Shown one piece after another: positions 1 to 7,993 of a stretch of 56,665 bases of DNA. The translations under genes and the position numbers were made by a program. The DNA is from Erysipelotrichaceae bacterium OttesenSCG-928-M19 (lineage in GTDB: Bacteria > Bacillota_I > Bacilli_A > JAJDGJ01), in contig JAJDGJ010000004.1 in assembly GCA_030265585.1 (NCBI GenBank), forward strand, positions 1 to 56,665. Direction: 5' to 3'. Within the stretch, counting starts at the first letter, position 1. Each line of letters opens with the position of its first letter. The notes under the pieces were generated by a model, which searched no databases, was not told the origin of the DNA, and saw nothing but the letters and a program-made list of their open reading frames with translations.

Positions 1-2
1 TT

Positions 3-2492
3 GAAAAAAATGATATGATTTTAAGGCTTTTGATTGAGTACAATAATGCGTTGATAAAAGTTGGGGAATATCAAAACGATAAAGATATGGAGAATAAGTC
101 AATTATTGCATTTTCAGAATTCTTACTATTTTTAGAAGATGAATTAAAATATTTTACAGAAAAATGTATCATCGATTTTTCTCATAATACTATTCTTGCA
201 AACATAAACATCAAGAGAATGAAGACCGCAAAAAATCTCTATGATAAATATATTCATTACTATGATGACTATGAAAAAGGTAGATTATTTAAAAATATGT
301 TTCTTTTACCTTCAGGGAGTTTAGATTATTATAATGAGTTTTTACCCTGGTTTACTCGCCGTAGAGAATATATAGAGTATATTAGTCAATGTATTCAAGA
401 TGCAGATAATGAAGAGGATAAAAATAAAGCTTTAAACAAAAAATTGAACTATATGTCAAATTTAATTGGTGTAACCTCTATTGAAGTATTTGATTTGAGT
501 GATTTGAAAGAAGAATATATTCAGACAATAAAAGAAATACATGGAAAAAATACGATGCAGGCTTTTAATTTTATTAACTATTGTATGTCTATTGATTTTT
601 TGAAGAGTGATATTATTGAATGGTTATCGACAATTAATAATATTGAAGAAGAGAAAAACTCTTTTAAAAAAAATGTGATCTCAAGAATTGCTTCACTATA
701 CTCAGATTCCAGCAAACAAATTATTATTGAGGAATATCTTCATGATGGTTCTTTTAACTCTAGATATAGTAATATGGTAAAGATGGCAAGAGATAGAAAT
801 GTCACAAGACAAAAATTGTATCAGGAAAGTCTTGAAGTTTTTGAGCTATGTAAAGATGAAATCAAAGGAAAGAAAAAAAGAAAGAGTAAATTAAGACTTC
901 TTAAGCAATTTTACTCAATTAAAAAACTAATTAGATATTATTCTTTTTGGAGTAAATATAATGACACATTAGACAAAGTTAAACCTGTTGAAAATAGTGA
1001 TACAATATATTTGTTTGTTAATGATTATTCACTGGTTAATAGTACATTAGCATTGCCATTACTTATGCAAGCAAAGTTAAATAATTGTATTGTTGCCTCG
1101 ACAAGTCCAAGAATTATGAATCACACCATAACTAATGATGAAGAGTTAAACGACTTATTAAATGTAATGGATTCAGATAAAGATATTAGGCATCACAGTT
1201 TATCAAAAAAGTGGCACTATGATTGGAAAATAGATATAGATAATTTTGAAATAAGTTATAATGGTATAAATATTTACCAACCAATTTATGAATTTGTTTC
1301 AAGGTATCAATTTACTTTCTTCTTAGATTATGAAGGTGATGCCTTTACAAAAAACAAAGTAATAAAGTTAGTTAGTTATATGGATCGTGTTATTTATTAT
1401 TGTGAACAGTTGAAAGAGTATGCTATGAAAAACAATAAAAGAATTCGCTTTATTTCAAATGCACCGCACTTCCCACATGCGGCATCATATCGTATTTACT
1501 GTGAGGCTGTAGGATATAAAGCTGATATGAATTTTATAGTAATTTCGCATGGTTATGATAATTATTTTAAAAATATTGGTGATGCACAAACTGAAACACT
1601 TACGGCTTTAAATTTAACTAAAAATTTAAACTCAAGAAACTCTTTTTTAGGAACTAAGGAAGGATTTGAAGCATATTATAAAAATAATTATGATAAATTA
1701 CCGGAGTTAAAGAGGAGTGCTTTAGAATGGCTGAGCGTTTCAAGAAGCGTGGAAGAAATTGATTCAAGCAATAGTTTAAAAATAGAAATTTTAAATCATA
1801 TAAAAAGATATAAAAAGGAGGGTAAAAAGGTTTACCTTCTAAATGGAAAAGTTATTTTTGATTTATGTGTTAAGGATACAAAGGGATGTTGTCATAGAGA
1901 TATGAGTGATTGGATTACTCATACAGTTGAAACAGTAAATAAAAACAAAGAAATATTATTATTAATTAAACCACATCCTCATGAACAAAGAAAAGATATT
2001 ACAATGACTTCTGAACCAACAATTACTTTAAAGGATATAATAAAAACGAATATGGAAGAAAATGTTATTTATTTAGATAACTCGATGTTTAAAAATCAAG
2101 AGCTTTTAGATTATGTCGACTTAGGCATAATGTGGAATGGAACTAGTTCTCTAGAGCTTGCTGCACAAAATATAAAGACTGTTATTTGTGATAAATGGGG
2201 TCAGTTAGACTATCCAATAGGATTTATTAAAACAAATACAAAAGATGAATATGAGAGTTTATTAAATAATCCTGATTCATTTGAAATGGATAAGGAACTA
2301 CAAGATAAAGCAATTGTGTTTTTAAATTATATGGCTAGTTCAGATGTGTGTTTTACTAATCCGTATACAACAACAAGTACACTAAATTATTTTCAATTTA
2401 CTAACTCTAAAATTTATGGAGAAGAAATTGACAAGTTAATCAAAAATGGAAATTCAGACTTGTATAAATTATTAGATGTAGTTACAAATTAA
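3..2492 (+). CDS. Capsule/surface-polysaccharide glycosyltransferase-like protein, 5' end outside window
   Basis: The reading frame is already open at base 3, before the first ATG at 15, and no ribosome site is visible, so the gene probably starts upstream of the window. About 825 residues are present. The N-terminal 300 residues are helical, charged and unrecognised. The C-terminal half looks like a GT-B type capsule synthesis/transfer enzyme (KpsS/Capsule_synth-like): a KPHPHE motif near residue 650 and a WNGTSSLELA motif near 706, the usual nucleotide-sugar-binding face of such enzymes. No signal peptide or membrane segment is seen, so it is probably cytoplasmic. It lies 24 bases before an AAC(3)/aminopeptidase fusion gene on the same strand, which suggests a surface-glycan cluster. 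The family call rests on motifs only; donor and acceptor cannot be told. Confidence 0.55.
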   Translation, partial: EKNDMILRLLIEYNNALIKVGEYQNDKDMENKSIIAFSEFLLFLEDELKYFTEKCIIDFSHNTILANINIKRMKTAKNLYDKYIHYYDDYEKGRLFKNMFLLPSGSLDYYNEFLPWFTRRREYIEYISQCIQDADNEEDKNKALNKKLNYMSNLIGVTSIEVFDLSDLKEEYIQTIKEIHGKNTMQAFNFINYCMSIDFLKSDIIEWLSTINNIEEEKNSFKKNVISRIASLYSDSSKQIIIEEYLHDGSFNSRYSNMVKMARDRNVTRQKLYQESLEVFELCKDEIKGKKKRKSKLRLLKQFYSIKKLIRYYSFWSKYNDTLDKVKPVENSDTIYLFVNDYSLVNSTLALPLLMQAKLNNCIVASTSPRIMNHTITNDEELNDLLNVMDSDKDIRHHSLSKKWHYDWKIDIDNFEISYNGINIYQPIYEFVSRYQFTFFLDYEGDAFTKNKVIKLVSYMDRVIYYCEQLKEYAMKNNKRIRFISNAPHFPHAASYRIYCEAVGYKADMNFIVISHGYDNYFKNIGDAQTETLTALNLTKNLNSRNSFLGTKEGFEAYYKNNYDKLPELKRSALEWLSVSRSVEEIDSSNSLKIEILNHIKRYKKEGKKVYLLNGKVIFDLCVKDTKGCCHRDMSDWITHTVETVNKNKEILLLIKPHPHEQRKDITMTSEPTITLKDIIKTNMEENVIYLDNSMFKNQELLDYVDLGIMWNGTSSLELAAQNIKTVICDKWGQLDYPIGFIKTNTKDEYESLLNNPDSFEMDKELQDKAIVFLNYMASSDVCFTNPYTTTSTLNYFQFTNSKIYGEEIDKLIKNGNSDLYKLLDVVTN

Positions 2493-2516
2493 CTACTAAG
2501 AAAGGAATAGATTAGT

Positions 2517-4568
2517 ATGGAGTATATATCTTATAAAATGGTAATGGATATGTTGAATATCACAAAAGGCGACACTGTATTAGTTTCCTCAAGTATTAAA
2601 CAACTTGTAAGAGATGGGCGTGATAACGGTGAAGTTTTTGATGCTAATGATTTTATAGAATATTTAATGGATGTTGTTGGTGAAGAGGGGACACTCCTTT
2701 TTCCGACATACAATTGGGATTTTTGTAAAGGTGATAAATACGACTATAATAATTCTCCAAGTCAAACTGGGATTTTATCACAAGTTGCTTTAGATCGTGA
2801 AGATTTTAAAAGAACAAAACATCCAATTTATTCATTTGCTGTCTGGGGAAAAGATCAAGACTTATTTTGTAATCTAGAAAACAAGAGTGCTTTTGGTAAA
2901 GATTCTCCTTTTGCGTACTTACATAAGAAGGGGAAGAATCTAATTATAGATGTTGGATTAGTACATAGTTTTACATTTGTTCACTATGTAGAAGAGTGTA
3001 TAGGTGTATCATATAGATATTTAAAGGAGTTTAAAAGTATCTATGTGGATGAAAAAGGCAATGAAGAGACTAGATCATATACAATGTATGTTAGAAACCT
3101 AGAGGATAATGTAACTAATCTAGTTGATCCACTTGGTGATAAGATGTTTGAAGAGAATAAAATAATCAAGAAAAAAATAAACAATGTTAATTATACTGTT
3201 GTTGATTTTTCAATCTTTTATGATGAGGCAGTTGAAGATATTCTAACTAATAAATCCCGCTGTTTAGCATACTATGATTCACAAGAAGAAGATATTAGTG
3301 GTGAGATGTATAATTTTGTTAAAAAATTATTTCCTATAAATCGCAGCTTAACAGGTGATGGGGTAAGAGAAACATTGCAAGAAATAAAGAAGCTTTTACC
3401 CACATTAAAAATACAGGAAGTTGCTTCTGGTAGTAATGTTTTTGATTGGACTATTCCTAAAGAATGGAAAATAAGAGAAGCCTATATTGCTGACATGACG
3501 GGCAATAAAATTATTGATTTCAAAAATAATAATCTTCATGTTGTGGGGTATTCAACACCACTTGATTTAATAGTGAAGCAAACTGAATTGGATAACTATT
3601 TATTTACTATACCTGATCAACCAGATTGGATTCCATATGTAACATCATATTATTCAGAGCGTGCAGGCTTTGCTATTTCCGAAAATCAAAGAAAACAACT
3701 AACGGATAATGAGTATCATTTGTTTATTGATAGCGAACTTTTTGATGGTTATCTAACTTATGGAGAATTATTAATTCCTGGAGAAAGCGATCAAGAAATA
3801 TTTCTTTCGACATACGTTTGTCATCCCTCAATGGCAAACAATGAATTGTCTGGTCCTGCAGTGGTAACTTTTTTAGCAAAATGGTTATTAGAGAAAAAAA
3901 GAAGGTACTCTTATCGCATTATATTTATTCCAGAAACAATTGGTTCTTTAACCTATTTAAGTGAGAATATTGAAGTAATGAAGGATAAAATAATTGCTGG
4001 ATTTAACGTTACTTGTGTAGGTGATGATAACGCATTTTCATATATTCCTTCAAGATATGGAAATACCTTAGCAGATAAGATTGCAAAAAACATTTTTATT
4101 ACTAATAATATCGATTTTAAAGAGTATTCATTTTTAGAAAGAGGCTCTGATGAAAGACAATATTGTGCACCTGGTGTTGATTTACCGGTTTGTAGTGTTT
4201 GTCGTAGTAAATATGGTGAATATGTAGAGTATCATACTTCAGCTGATAATCTTGATCTTATTTCTCCAGCAGGTTTGTTTAAATCTTATAACTATTATGT
4301 TGAGTGTCTAAATGCATTAGAAAACAATGCATACTATTTAACGACATGCATAGGAGAACCACAATTAGGTAAAAGGGGATTATATTCAAATGTTAGTAAA
4401 AAAGGTTCAAGTGCTAGTTCAAGAGAAATTATAAACTTTCTTGCTTATGCAGATGGTAAGAATGATTTAATTGATATTAGTAATATAATTAAGGTTCCTG
4501 TTAAGAGATTAATTCCTCTTGTTGAAATTTTAATGAATAACAAAATTTTAGAAAAGAAAGGAGCTTAA
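2517..4568 (+). CDS. AAC(3)-like N-acetyltransferase fused to a DUF4910-type aminopeptidase-like domain
   Basis: 683 residues. Residues about 5-255 match the AAC(3)/YokD acetyltransferase fold (GDTVLVSSS near the start, GTLLFPTYNW, then the HSFTFVHYVEE segment). Residues about 262-600 match the DUF4910/DUF2172 zinc-aminopeptidase-like domain, with candidate metal or catalytic residues H436 (CHPSMANNELSG), E473 (IPET) and H573 (EYHTSADN). The last 60 residues look like the small winged helix common in that family. At the position where M28-like enzymes often carry a bridging Asp, this protein has Asn (N441-N442); whether that is normal in this subfamily is not known to me. The two domains usually occur as separate proteins in glycan clusters. 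Its neighbours suggest acylation or deacylation of a surface sugar or an amino-acid substituent rather than drug resistance (inference). Start ATG 2517 follows an AAAGGAA ribosome site. Confidence 0.7.
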   Translation: MEYISYKMVMDMLNITKGDTVLVSSSIKQLVRDGRDNGEVFDANDFIEYLMDVVGEEGTLLFPTYNWDFCKGDKYDYNNSPSQTGILSQVALDREDFKRTKHPIYSFAVWGKDQDLFCNLENKSAFGKDSPFAYLHKKGKNLIIDVGLVHSFTFVHYVEECIGVSYRYLKEFKSIYVDEKGNEETRSYTMYVRNLEDNVTNLVDPLGDKMFEENKIIKKKINNVNYTVVDFSIFYDEAVEDILTNKSRCLAYYDSQEEDISGEMYNFVKKLFPINRSLTGDGVRETLQEIKKLLPTLKIQEVASGSNVFDWTIPKEWKIREAYIADMTGNKIIDFKNNNLHVVGYSTPLDLIVKQTELDNYLFTIPDQPDWIPYVTSYYSERAGFAISENQRKQLTDNEYHLFIDSELFDGYLTYGELLIPGESDQEIFLSTYVCHPSMANNELSGPAVVTFLAKWLLEKKRRYSYRIIFIPETIGSLTYLSENIEVMKDKIIAGFNVTCVGDDNAFSYIPSRYGNTLADKIAKNIFITNNIDFKEYSFLERGSDERQYCAPGVDLPVCSVCRSKYGEYVEYHTSADNLDLISPAGLFKSYNYYVECLNALENNAYYLTTCIGEPQLGKRGLYSNVSKKGSSASSREIINFLAYADGKNDLIDISNIIKVPVKRLIPLVEILMNNKILEKKGA

Positions 4569-4569
4569 A

Positions 4570-5736
4570 ATGGAAGATTTTTATTATTATAATCCAACAA
4601 AAATACTTTTTGGTAAGGAAAAACAAAAAATTGTTGGTGAAGAAATAAAATCATTGAATAAATCCAAAGTTTTATTACATTATAGCGAAAATAGTGTCAC
4701 TGAAAATAACTTACTTGCAGATGTAAAACAATCATTAACTGAAAAAGGTATTGAATATTATGAATTAGAGGGGGTAACTCCAAATCCAAAACTATCTTTG
4801 ATTAGAGAAGGAATAAGAATCTGTAAAGAAAATAACATTGATTTTATTTTAGCTATGGGTGGAGGAAGTACTATTGACTCAGTTAAGGGAATTGCAGCGG
4901 GAGCTGTTTTAGATGAAGATTTGTGGTCTTATCTGCAATCAGGTAATAAAATACAAAAGACTTTAGCTTATGGGACAATTTTAACATTACCAGCTTCGGG
5001 ATCTGAAATGAATAATATAGCTATACTATCAAATGAGGATACCAAAGATAAAATTGGAATAAGTGTTAAGCATCCAATTTTTAGTATTTTAAATGCACAA
5101 TTGAGTGCTACAGCACCAAAAAAGCAGGTAGCTTATGGCGTTTTTGATATGTTTAGTCATATGGTGGAAATGTATTTTACACCAAGCGAAAATGTAGAGG
5201 TTATTGATAATATGTTAGTTGGTAATATGAGAACAGTATATCAATTAGGTCCAAAAACTTATGATGATCCTTATAATTATGATTTATATTCACAAATAAC
5301 ATGGTCAGGTACAATGGCACATAATTATATTTTTGCATTGGGAAGAGTCTCTGATTGGAGTTCTCACCAAATTGAACATGAGATTAGTGCTTATTATGAT
5401 GTTGCTCATGCTCCAGGTTTATCGATTGTTATGCTTTCATGGATGAAGTATGTTTATAAAAATGATATTGCGCGATTTGCTCAATTTGCATGTGATGTTT
5501 TTGATATTAGAATTAATGCACATGATTTAGAAGAAACTGCTTTAAAAGGTATTTTAGCTTTCGAGGGTTTTATTAGATCGCTAGATATGCCTACTAAGTT
5601 TTCACAATTAGACATTAATGATATGCATTTTAATGAGATTGTAAGTAAGCTAACAAAAGATGATAGTATAACAATTGGAAAGTTTAGAACATTGAATTAT
5701 CAAGATATTAAAACGATTCTAAAAAATGCATTATAA
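4570..5736 (+). CDS. Iron-containing alcohol dehydrogenase, butanol dehydrogenase/YqhD type
   Basis: 388 residues, the normal length for the BDH/YqhD branch of group III dehydrogenases, which reduce aldehydes with NAD(P)H. The dinucleotide motif GGGSTIDSVKG is intact. The four metal ligands fall at D193, H197, H266 and H280, one residue off the YqhD numbering, so the active site looks complete. The gene starts one base after the preceding stop, and its ribosome site (AAAGGAG) overlaps the end of that gene, so the two are translationally linked. It is the last gene of the cluster, followed by a clear hairpin terminator. In a glycan cluster it could reduce an aldehyde to an alcohol side group such as glycerol or a hydroxyalkyl substituent. 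The substrate is inference; the family call is firm. Confidence 0.85.
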   Translation: MEDFYYYNPTKILFGKEKQKIVGEEIKSLNKSKVLLHYSENSVTENNLLADVKQSLTEKGIEYYELEGVTPNPKLSLIREGIRICKENNIDFILAMGGGSTIDSVKGIAAGAVLDEDLWSYLQSGNKIQKTLAYGTILTLPASGSEMNNIAILSNEDTKDKIGISVKHPIFSILNAQLSATAPKKQVAYGVFDMFSHMVEMYFTPSENVEVIDNMLVGNMRTVYQLGPKTYDDPYNYDLYSQITWSGTMAHNYIFALGRVSDWSSHQIEHEISAYYDVAHAPGLSIVMLSWMKYVYKNDIARFAQFACDVFDIRINAHDLEETALKGILAFEGFIRSLDMPTKFSQLDINDMHFNEIVSKLTKDDSITIGKFRTLNYQDIKTILKNAL

Positions 5737-5764
5737 AAATCCCTAATCAAGGGATTTTCTTTTA
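5736..5764. terminator. Bidirectional intrinsic terminator
   Basis: A 9-base-pair stem (5736-5744 with 5750-5758, loop of 5) is flanked by A-rich and T-rich tracts. It closes the alcohol dehydrogenase gene on + and can also serve the convergent minus-strand gene ending at 5767. Confidence 0.85.
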
Positions 5765-5766
5765 GT

Positions 5767-6666
5767 TTATTGTTGTTCTTTCTTTTTAGCACTAACTTGC
5801 TTTAAGATAGTTTGATATATAACATTCATATTATCTTCATTGCTTTCACTATAGAAATAATATTGTTTTCCAGCCTTAATTTGTAAAAAGAACTTAGTAT
5901 CTTTTTTTACATTAACATTGGCTTTATCAAAGCCTTGAAGATTAAAAACACCACTAATATAATTATTTTCTTGAACACCTTCTACTTTACTAACTACAGT
6001 TGGAAGTGTCTCAATCTTTTCTATAGCACTAATATCTTTTAAAGGTACTTGAAGATTAGTAGTGTCGTAATTGATTGCTAAATGAGTAGTTGTTATTGTT
6101 CCTTCAACTTTAGCTTGATTACTTTCGACTGGTTTAACAAAAATTAATAAGACTGCAAAAAGAATAATGATTAATGAAATAATAGCAGTGATTAATAGTT
6201 TACCTTTTATGGTTGCTAAATTGATAGCGTAGCGATGAAAACCATATTGCTTAATTGTTAAATAATCTTCATCACTAAATAAGATACCTAGATAGATATT
6301 ATCAAATTCTTGATTATCGCTTGCGATATTTAATTCTTGAAATTCTTTAATGTATTTTGAAAATAAGAATTGATTTATTAAGAATGGTAATATTATAAAA
6401 ATAATTAAGTAACAAACCATAATTATAGTTGAATTATTTAACCAAACAAAGAACGGAGCAATGACAATAGTAATAATGAGTAAAAGACGATTATACATTA
6501 AAGTTTTCATCTTATAAGGTTTAATTGTTCCAAAGACATATTCATTAGAAATTAATCTTAAATACATAAAATTATCTTTGATTCGAAGTGTTCTTGTGAT
6601 CGTATATAAATTTAAATATTGAAGAATAATTGTTAAAACAACAACAATTATATTAATAATTAACAT
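5767..6666 (-). CDS. Membrane protein with C-terminal PH-like domain, function unknown
   Basis: 299 residues. There are hydrophobic segments at about 2-20, 44-62, 66-90 and 160-180, so three or four membrane helices. After the last helix comes a domain of about 110 residues with alternating strands and a final helix, resembling the bacterial PH domains of small Firmicute membrane proteins (for example the stretch around PLKDISAIEKIE). With an N-in topology and four helices, this domain would face the cytoplasm, but the topology is not certain. The start is firm: AGGAGG lies 9 bases upstream of the ATG, and a good promoter (TTGTTT, 17 bases, TATAGT) is just beyond it. The gene is alone, convergent with the dehydrogenase and divergent from a lipase-like gene. 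I do not recognise a specific family. Confidence 0.6.
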   Translation of the reverse strand: MLIINIIVVVLTIILQYLNLYTITRTLRIKDNFMYLRLISNEYVFGTIKPYKMKTLMYNRLLLIITIVIAPFFVWLNNSTIIMVCYLIIFIILPFLINQFLFSKYIKEFQELNIASDNQEFDNIYLGILFSDEDYLTIKQYGFHRYAINLATIKGKLLITAIISLIIILFAVLLIFVKPVESNQAKVEGTITTTHLAINYDTTNLQVPLKDISAIEKIETLPTVVSKVEGVQENNYISGVFNLQGFDKANVNVKKDTKFFLQIKAGKQYYFYSESNEDNMNVIYQTILKQVSAKKKEQQ

Positions 6667-6694
6667 AGTAAAACCTCCTAAATTATCTATCTAC

Positions 6695-6723
6695 ACTATA
6701 CCAAATATGCTATAATAAAACAA
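6695..6723 (-). promoter_or_regulatory. Promoter for the minus-strand membrane protein gene
   Basis: Read on the minus strand, -35 TTGTTT (6718-6723) and -10 TATAGT (6695-6700) are 17 bases apart. It overlaps the opposing promoter at 6708-6716, so the two transcripts may compete. Confidence 0.6.
6708..6716 (+). promoter_or_regulatory. Extended -10 promoter for the lipase-like gene
   Basis: TGCTATAAT, an extended -10 with a perfect hexamer (6711-6716). No good -35 lies 17 bases upstream. It is 35 bases before the ATG at 6751. Confidence 0.65.
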
Positions 6724-6750
6724 TAAATATCTTTGAAACGAGGAGATAAG

Positions 6751-7629
6751 ATGATAGAAAAGATAATAAAGAATAGATTTAATCGTGAAATAGTCCTTTA
6801 TTGTTGGCAAGTAGAAAAACCACAGGCAGTTCTTGTTTTAGCGCATGGTGCTAGTGAACATATTCATCGTTATGCAAAGTTTGCTCAGTATTTAAAGGAA
6901 CAGGGTATTATGGTTATAGGCTATAATCACTTAGGGCATGCTGAAAACAAGATTGAATTAAAGGAAGGTGTTTTCTTTGCGCAAGAGAATGGACATCAAC
7001 TATTAGTTAGTGATTTAGAGGATGTTTGTTTATTTGCTTATCAACAATATACTGATTTACCATTAATTGTGATGGGGCATTCAATGGGTTCATTAATAGT
7101 GAGAAATTGGGCTATTAAATCAAAATTATTAGTTGATGGTTTAATTATTTGTGGTAGCTTACATCCTAGTCCCACACTAATTAAATCTGGTTTATTGTTT
7201 GCGAAAGCTCAAATCAAACTATTTGGTAAATATCATTTATCCAATATCCTTAATAAGATTGCCTTTGGTTCACTAGAAAAAAGAATATCTTATAATCAAG
7301 AAAATGTGATTAACTATAAAAACGATCCTGAGTGTGGGCAACAATTCTCAAATCAAGCTATTTATGATTTAATGCAGTTAATGAATGATATCATAGATGA
7401 TAATAAGATTAAGCAATCTTTAAAGACTAAATATTTTATAATTTCTGGTAGTGATGATCCATTTTCAAATAAAACTAAACAACTTGATCTTTATTTAAAT
7501 AGTTTAAAAAGATATGGTTTTAATTATTCATATAAGTTTTATCAAAATATGAAACATGAAATTTTAAATGAGGAAAACAAAGAGATCGTCTTTGAGGATA
7601 TTGTAGCGTTTATTAGAAAAATAAAATAA
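6751..7629 (+). CDS. Alpha/beta hydrolase, monoacylglycerol lipase/lysophospholipase type
   Basis: 292 residues. The oxyanion-side motif HGASEHIHRY, the nucleophile elbow GHSMGS (S111), an acidic residue (D235 or D236 in SGSDDPF) and H269 (MKHEI) give a complete catalytic triad of the Hydrolase_4/S33-like class, which usually splits monoacylglycerols or lysolipids. No signal peptide, so cytoplasmic or membrane-peripheral. An upstream TTG at 6733 keeps the frame open, but GAGGAGAT sits 4-10 bases before ATG 6751, which therefore is the start. The gene is transcribed alone from an extended -10 promoter and is followed by the metG T-box region. The substrate cannot be told from sequence. Confidence 0.75.
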   Translation: MIEKIIKNRFNREIVLYCWQVEKPQAVLVLAHGASEHIHRYAKFAQYLKEQGIMVIGYNHLGHAENKIELKEGVFFAQENGHQLLVSDLEDVCLFAYQQYTDLPLIVMGHSMGSLIVRNWAIKSKLLVDGLIICGSLHPSPTLIKSGLLFAKAQIKLFGKYHLSNILNKIAFGSLEKRISYNQENVINYKNDPECGQQFSNQAIYDLMQLMNDIIDDNKIKQSLKTKYFIISGSDDPFSNKTKQLDLYLNSLKRYGFNYSYKFYQNMKHEILNEENKEIVFEDIVAFIRKIK

Positions 7630-7684
7630 TAGTGCTTCATTGTAATTGATTAATGATTTAAATATGAAAATGCTAAAACTTTAT

Positions 7685-7713
7685 TTGACTAAATTATTTG
7701 CTTTTGATACAAT
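7685..7713 (+). promoter_or_regulatory. Promoter of the metG T-box leader
   Basis: -35 TTGACT (7685-7690), 17 bases, -10 TACAAT (7708-7713) with an upstream TGA giving an extended -10. Transcription would begin near 7720. Confidence 0.8.
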
Positions 7714-7719
7714 GGTTGC

Positions 7720-7975
7720 AATAGAAAAAATGCTTAGAAAAGAAGAGTAGTTATTGAAAGCTATTAAAGAGAGCTTGGTTAGGTGAAAGCAAGTATAGTG
7801 GAAAATGATGAAGATGGTCTTGGAGCAGCATAATTGAAATTAAGTAGGTTATGATGGTTAGCACCCATTAAAGTGCTTAGTATTAATAGATACTAGATGA
7901 GATATTTATCGTAAGATAAGTATAAATTAAGGTGGTACCGCGATCTTTCGTCCTTAGGATGAAGGATTTTTTTAT
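7720..7975 (+). promoter_or_regulatory. T-box riboswitch, methionine-specific
   Basis: This leader of about 255 bases precedes metG. Visible parts are the stem I distal elements (AGAGAGC near 7770 and GGTGAAAGC near 7783), a specifier triplet ATG at 7814-7816 followed by a purine and then TTGGAGC, and the T-box sequence AAGGTGGTACCGCG near 7929-7942. A terminator hairpin follows (TCCTT...AAGGA, then T7, ending near 7974). In T-boxes uncharged tRNA pairs with the specifier and the T-box and prevents termination, so methionine starvation should raise metG and the downstream protease gene. The ATG specifier agrees with the gene it controls. Confidence 0.95.
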
Positions 7976-7993
7976 TAGAAAGGAATGATTACA

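Noticed and set aside
2517-3290. Aminoglycoside resistance gene
   Set aside because: The N-terminal domain is AAC(3)-like, but it is fused to an aminopeptidase-like domain in a glycan cluster. Such homologues commonly act on sugars, so a resistance call is not supported.
7985-7993. ATG start for metG
   Set aside because: The ATG abuts the AAAGGA ribosome site. The TTG nine bases later has normal spacing and fits the family's N terminus.
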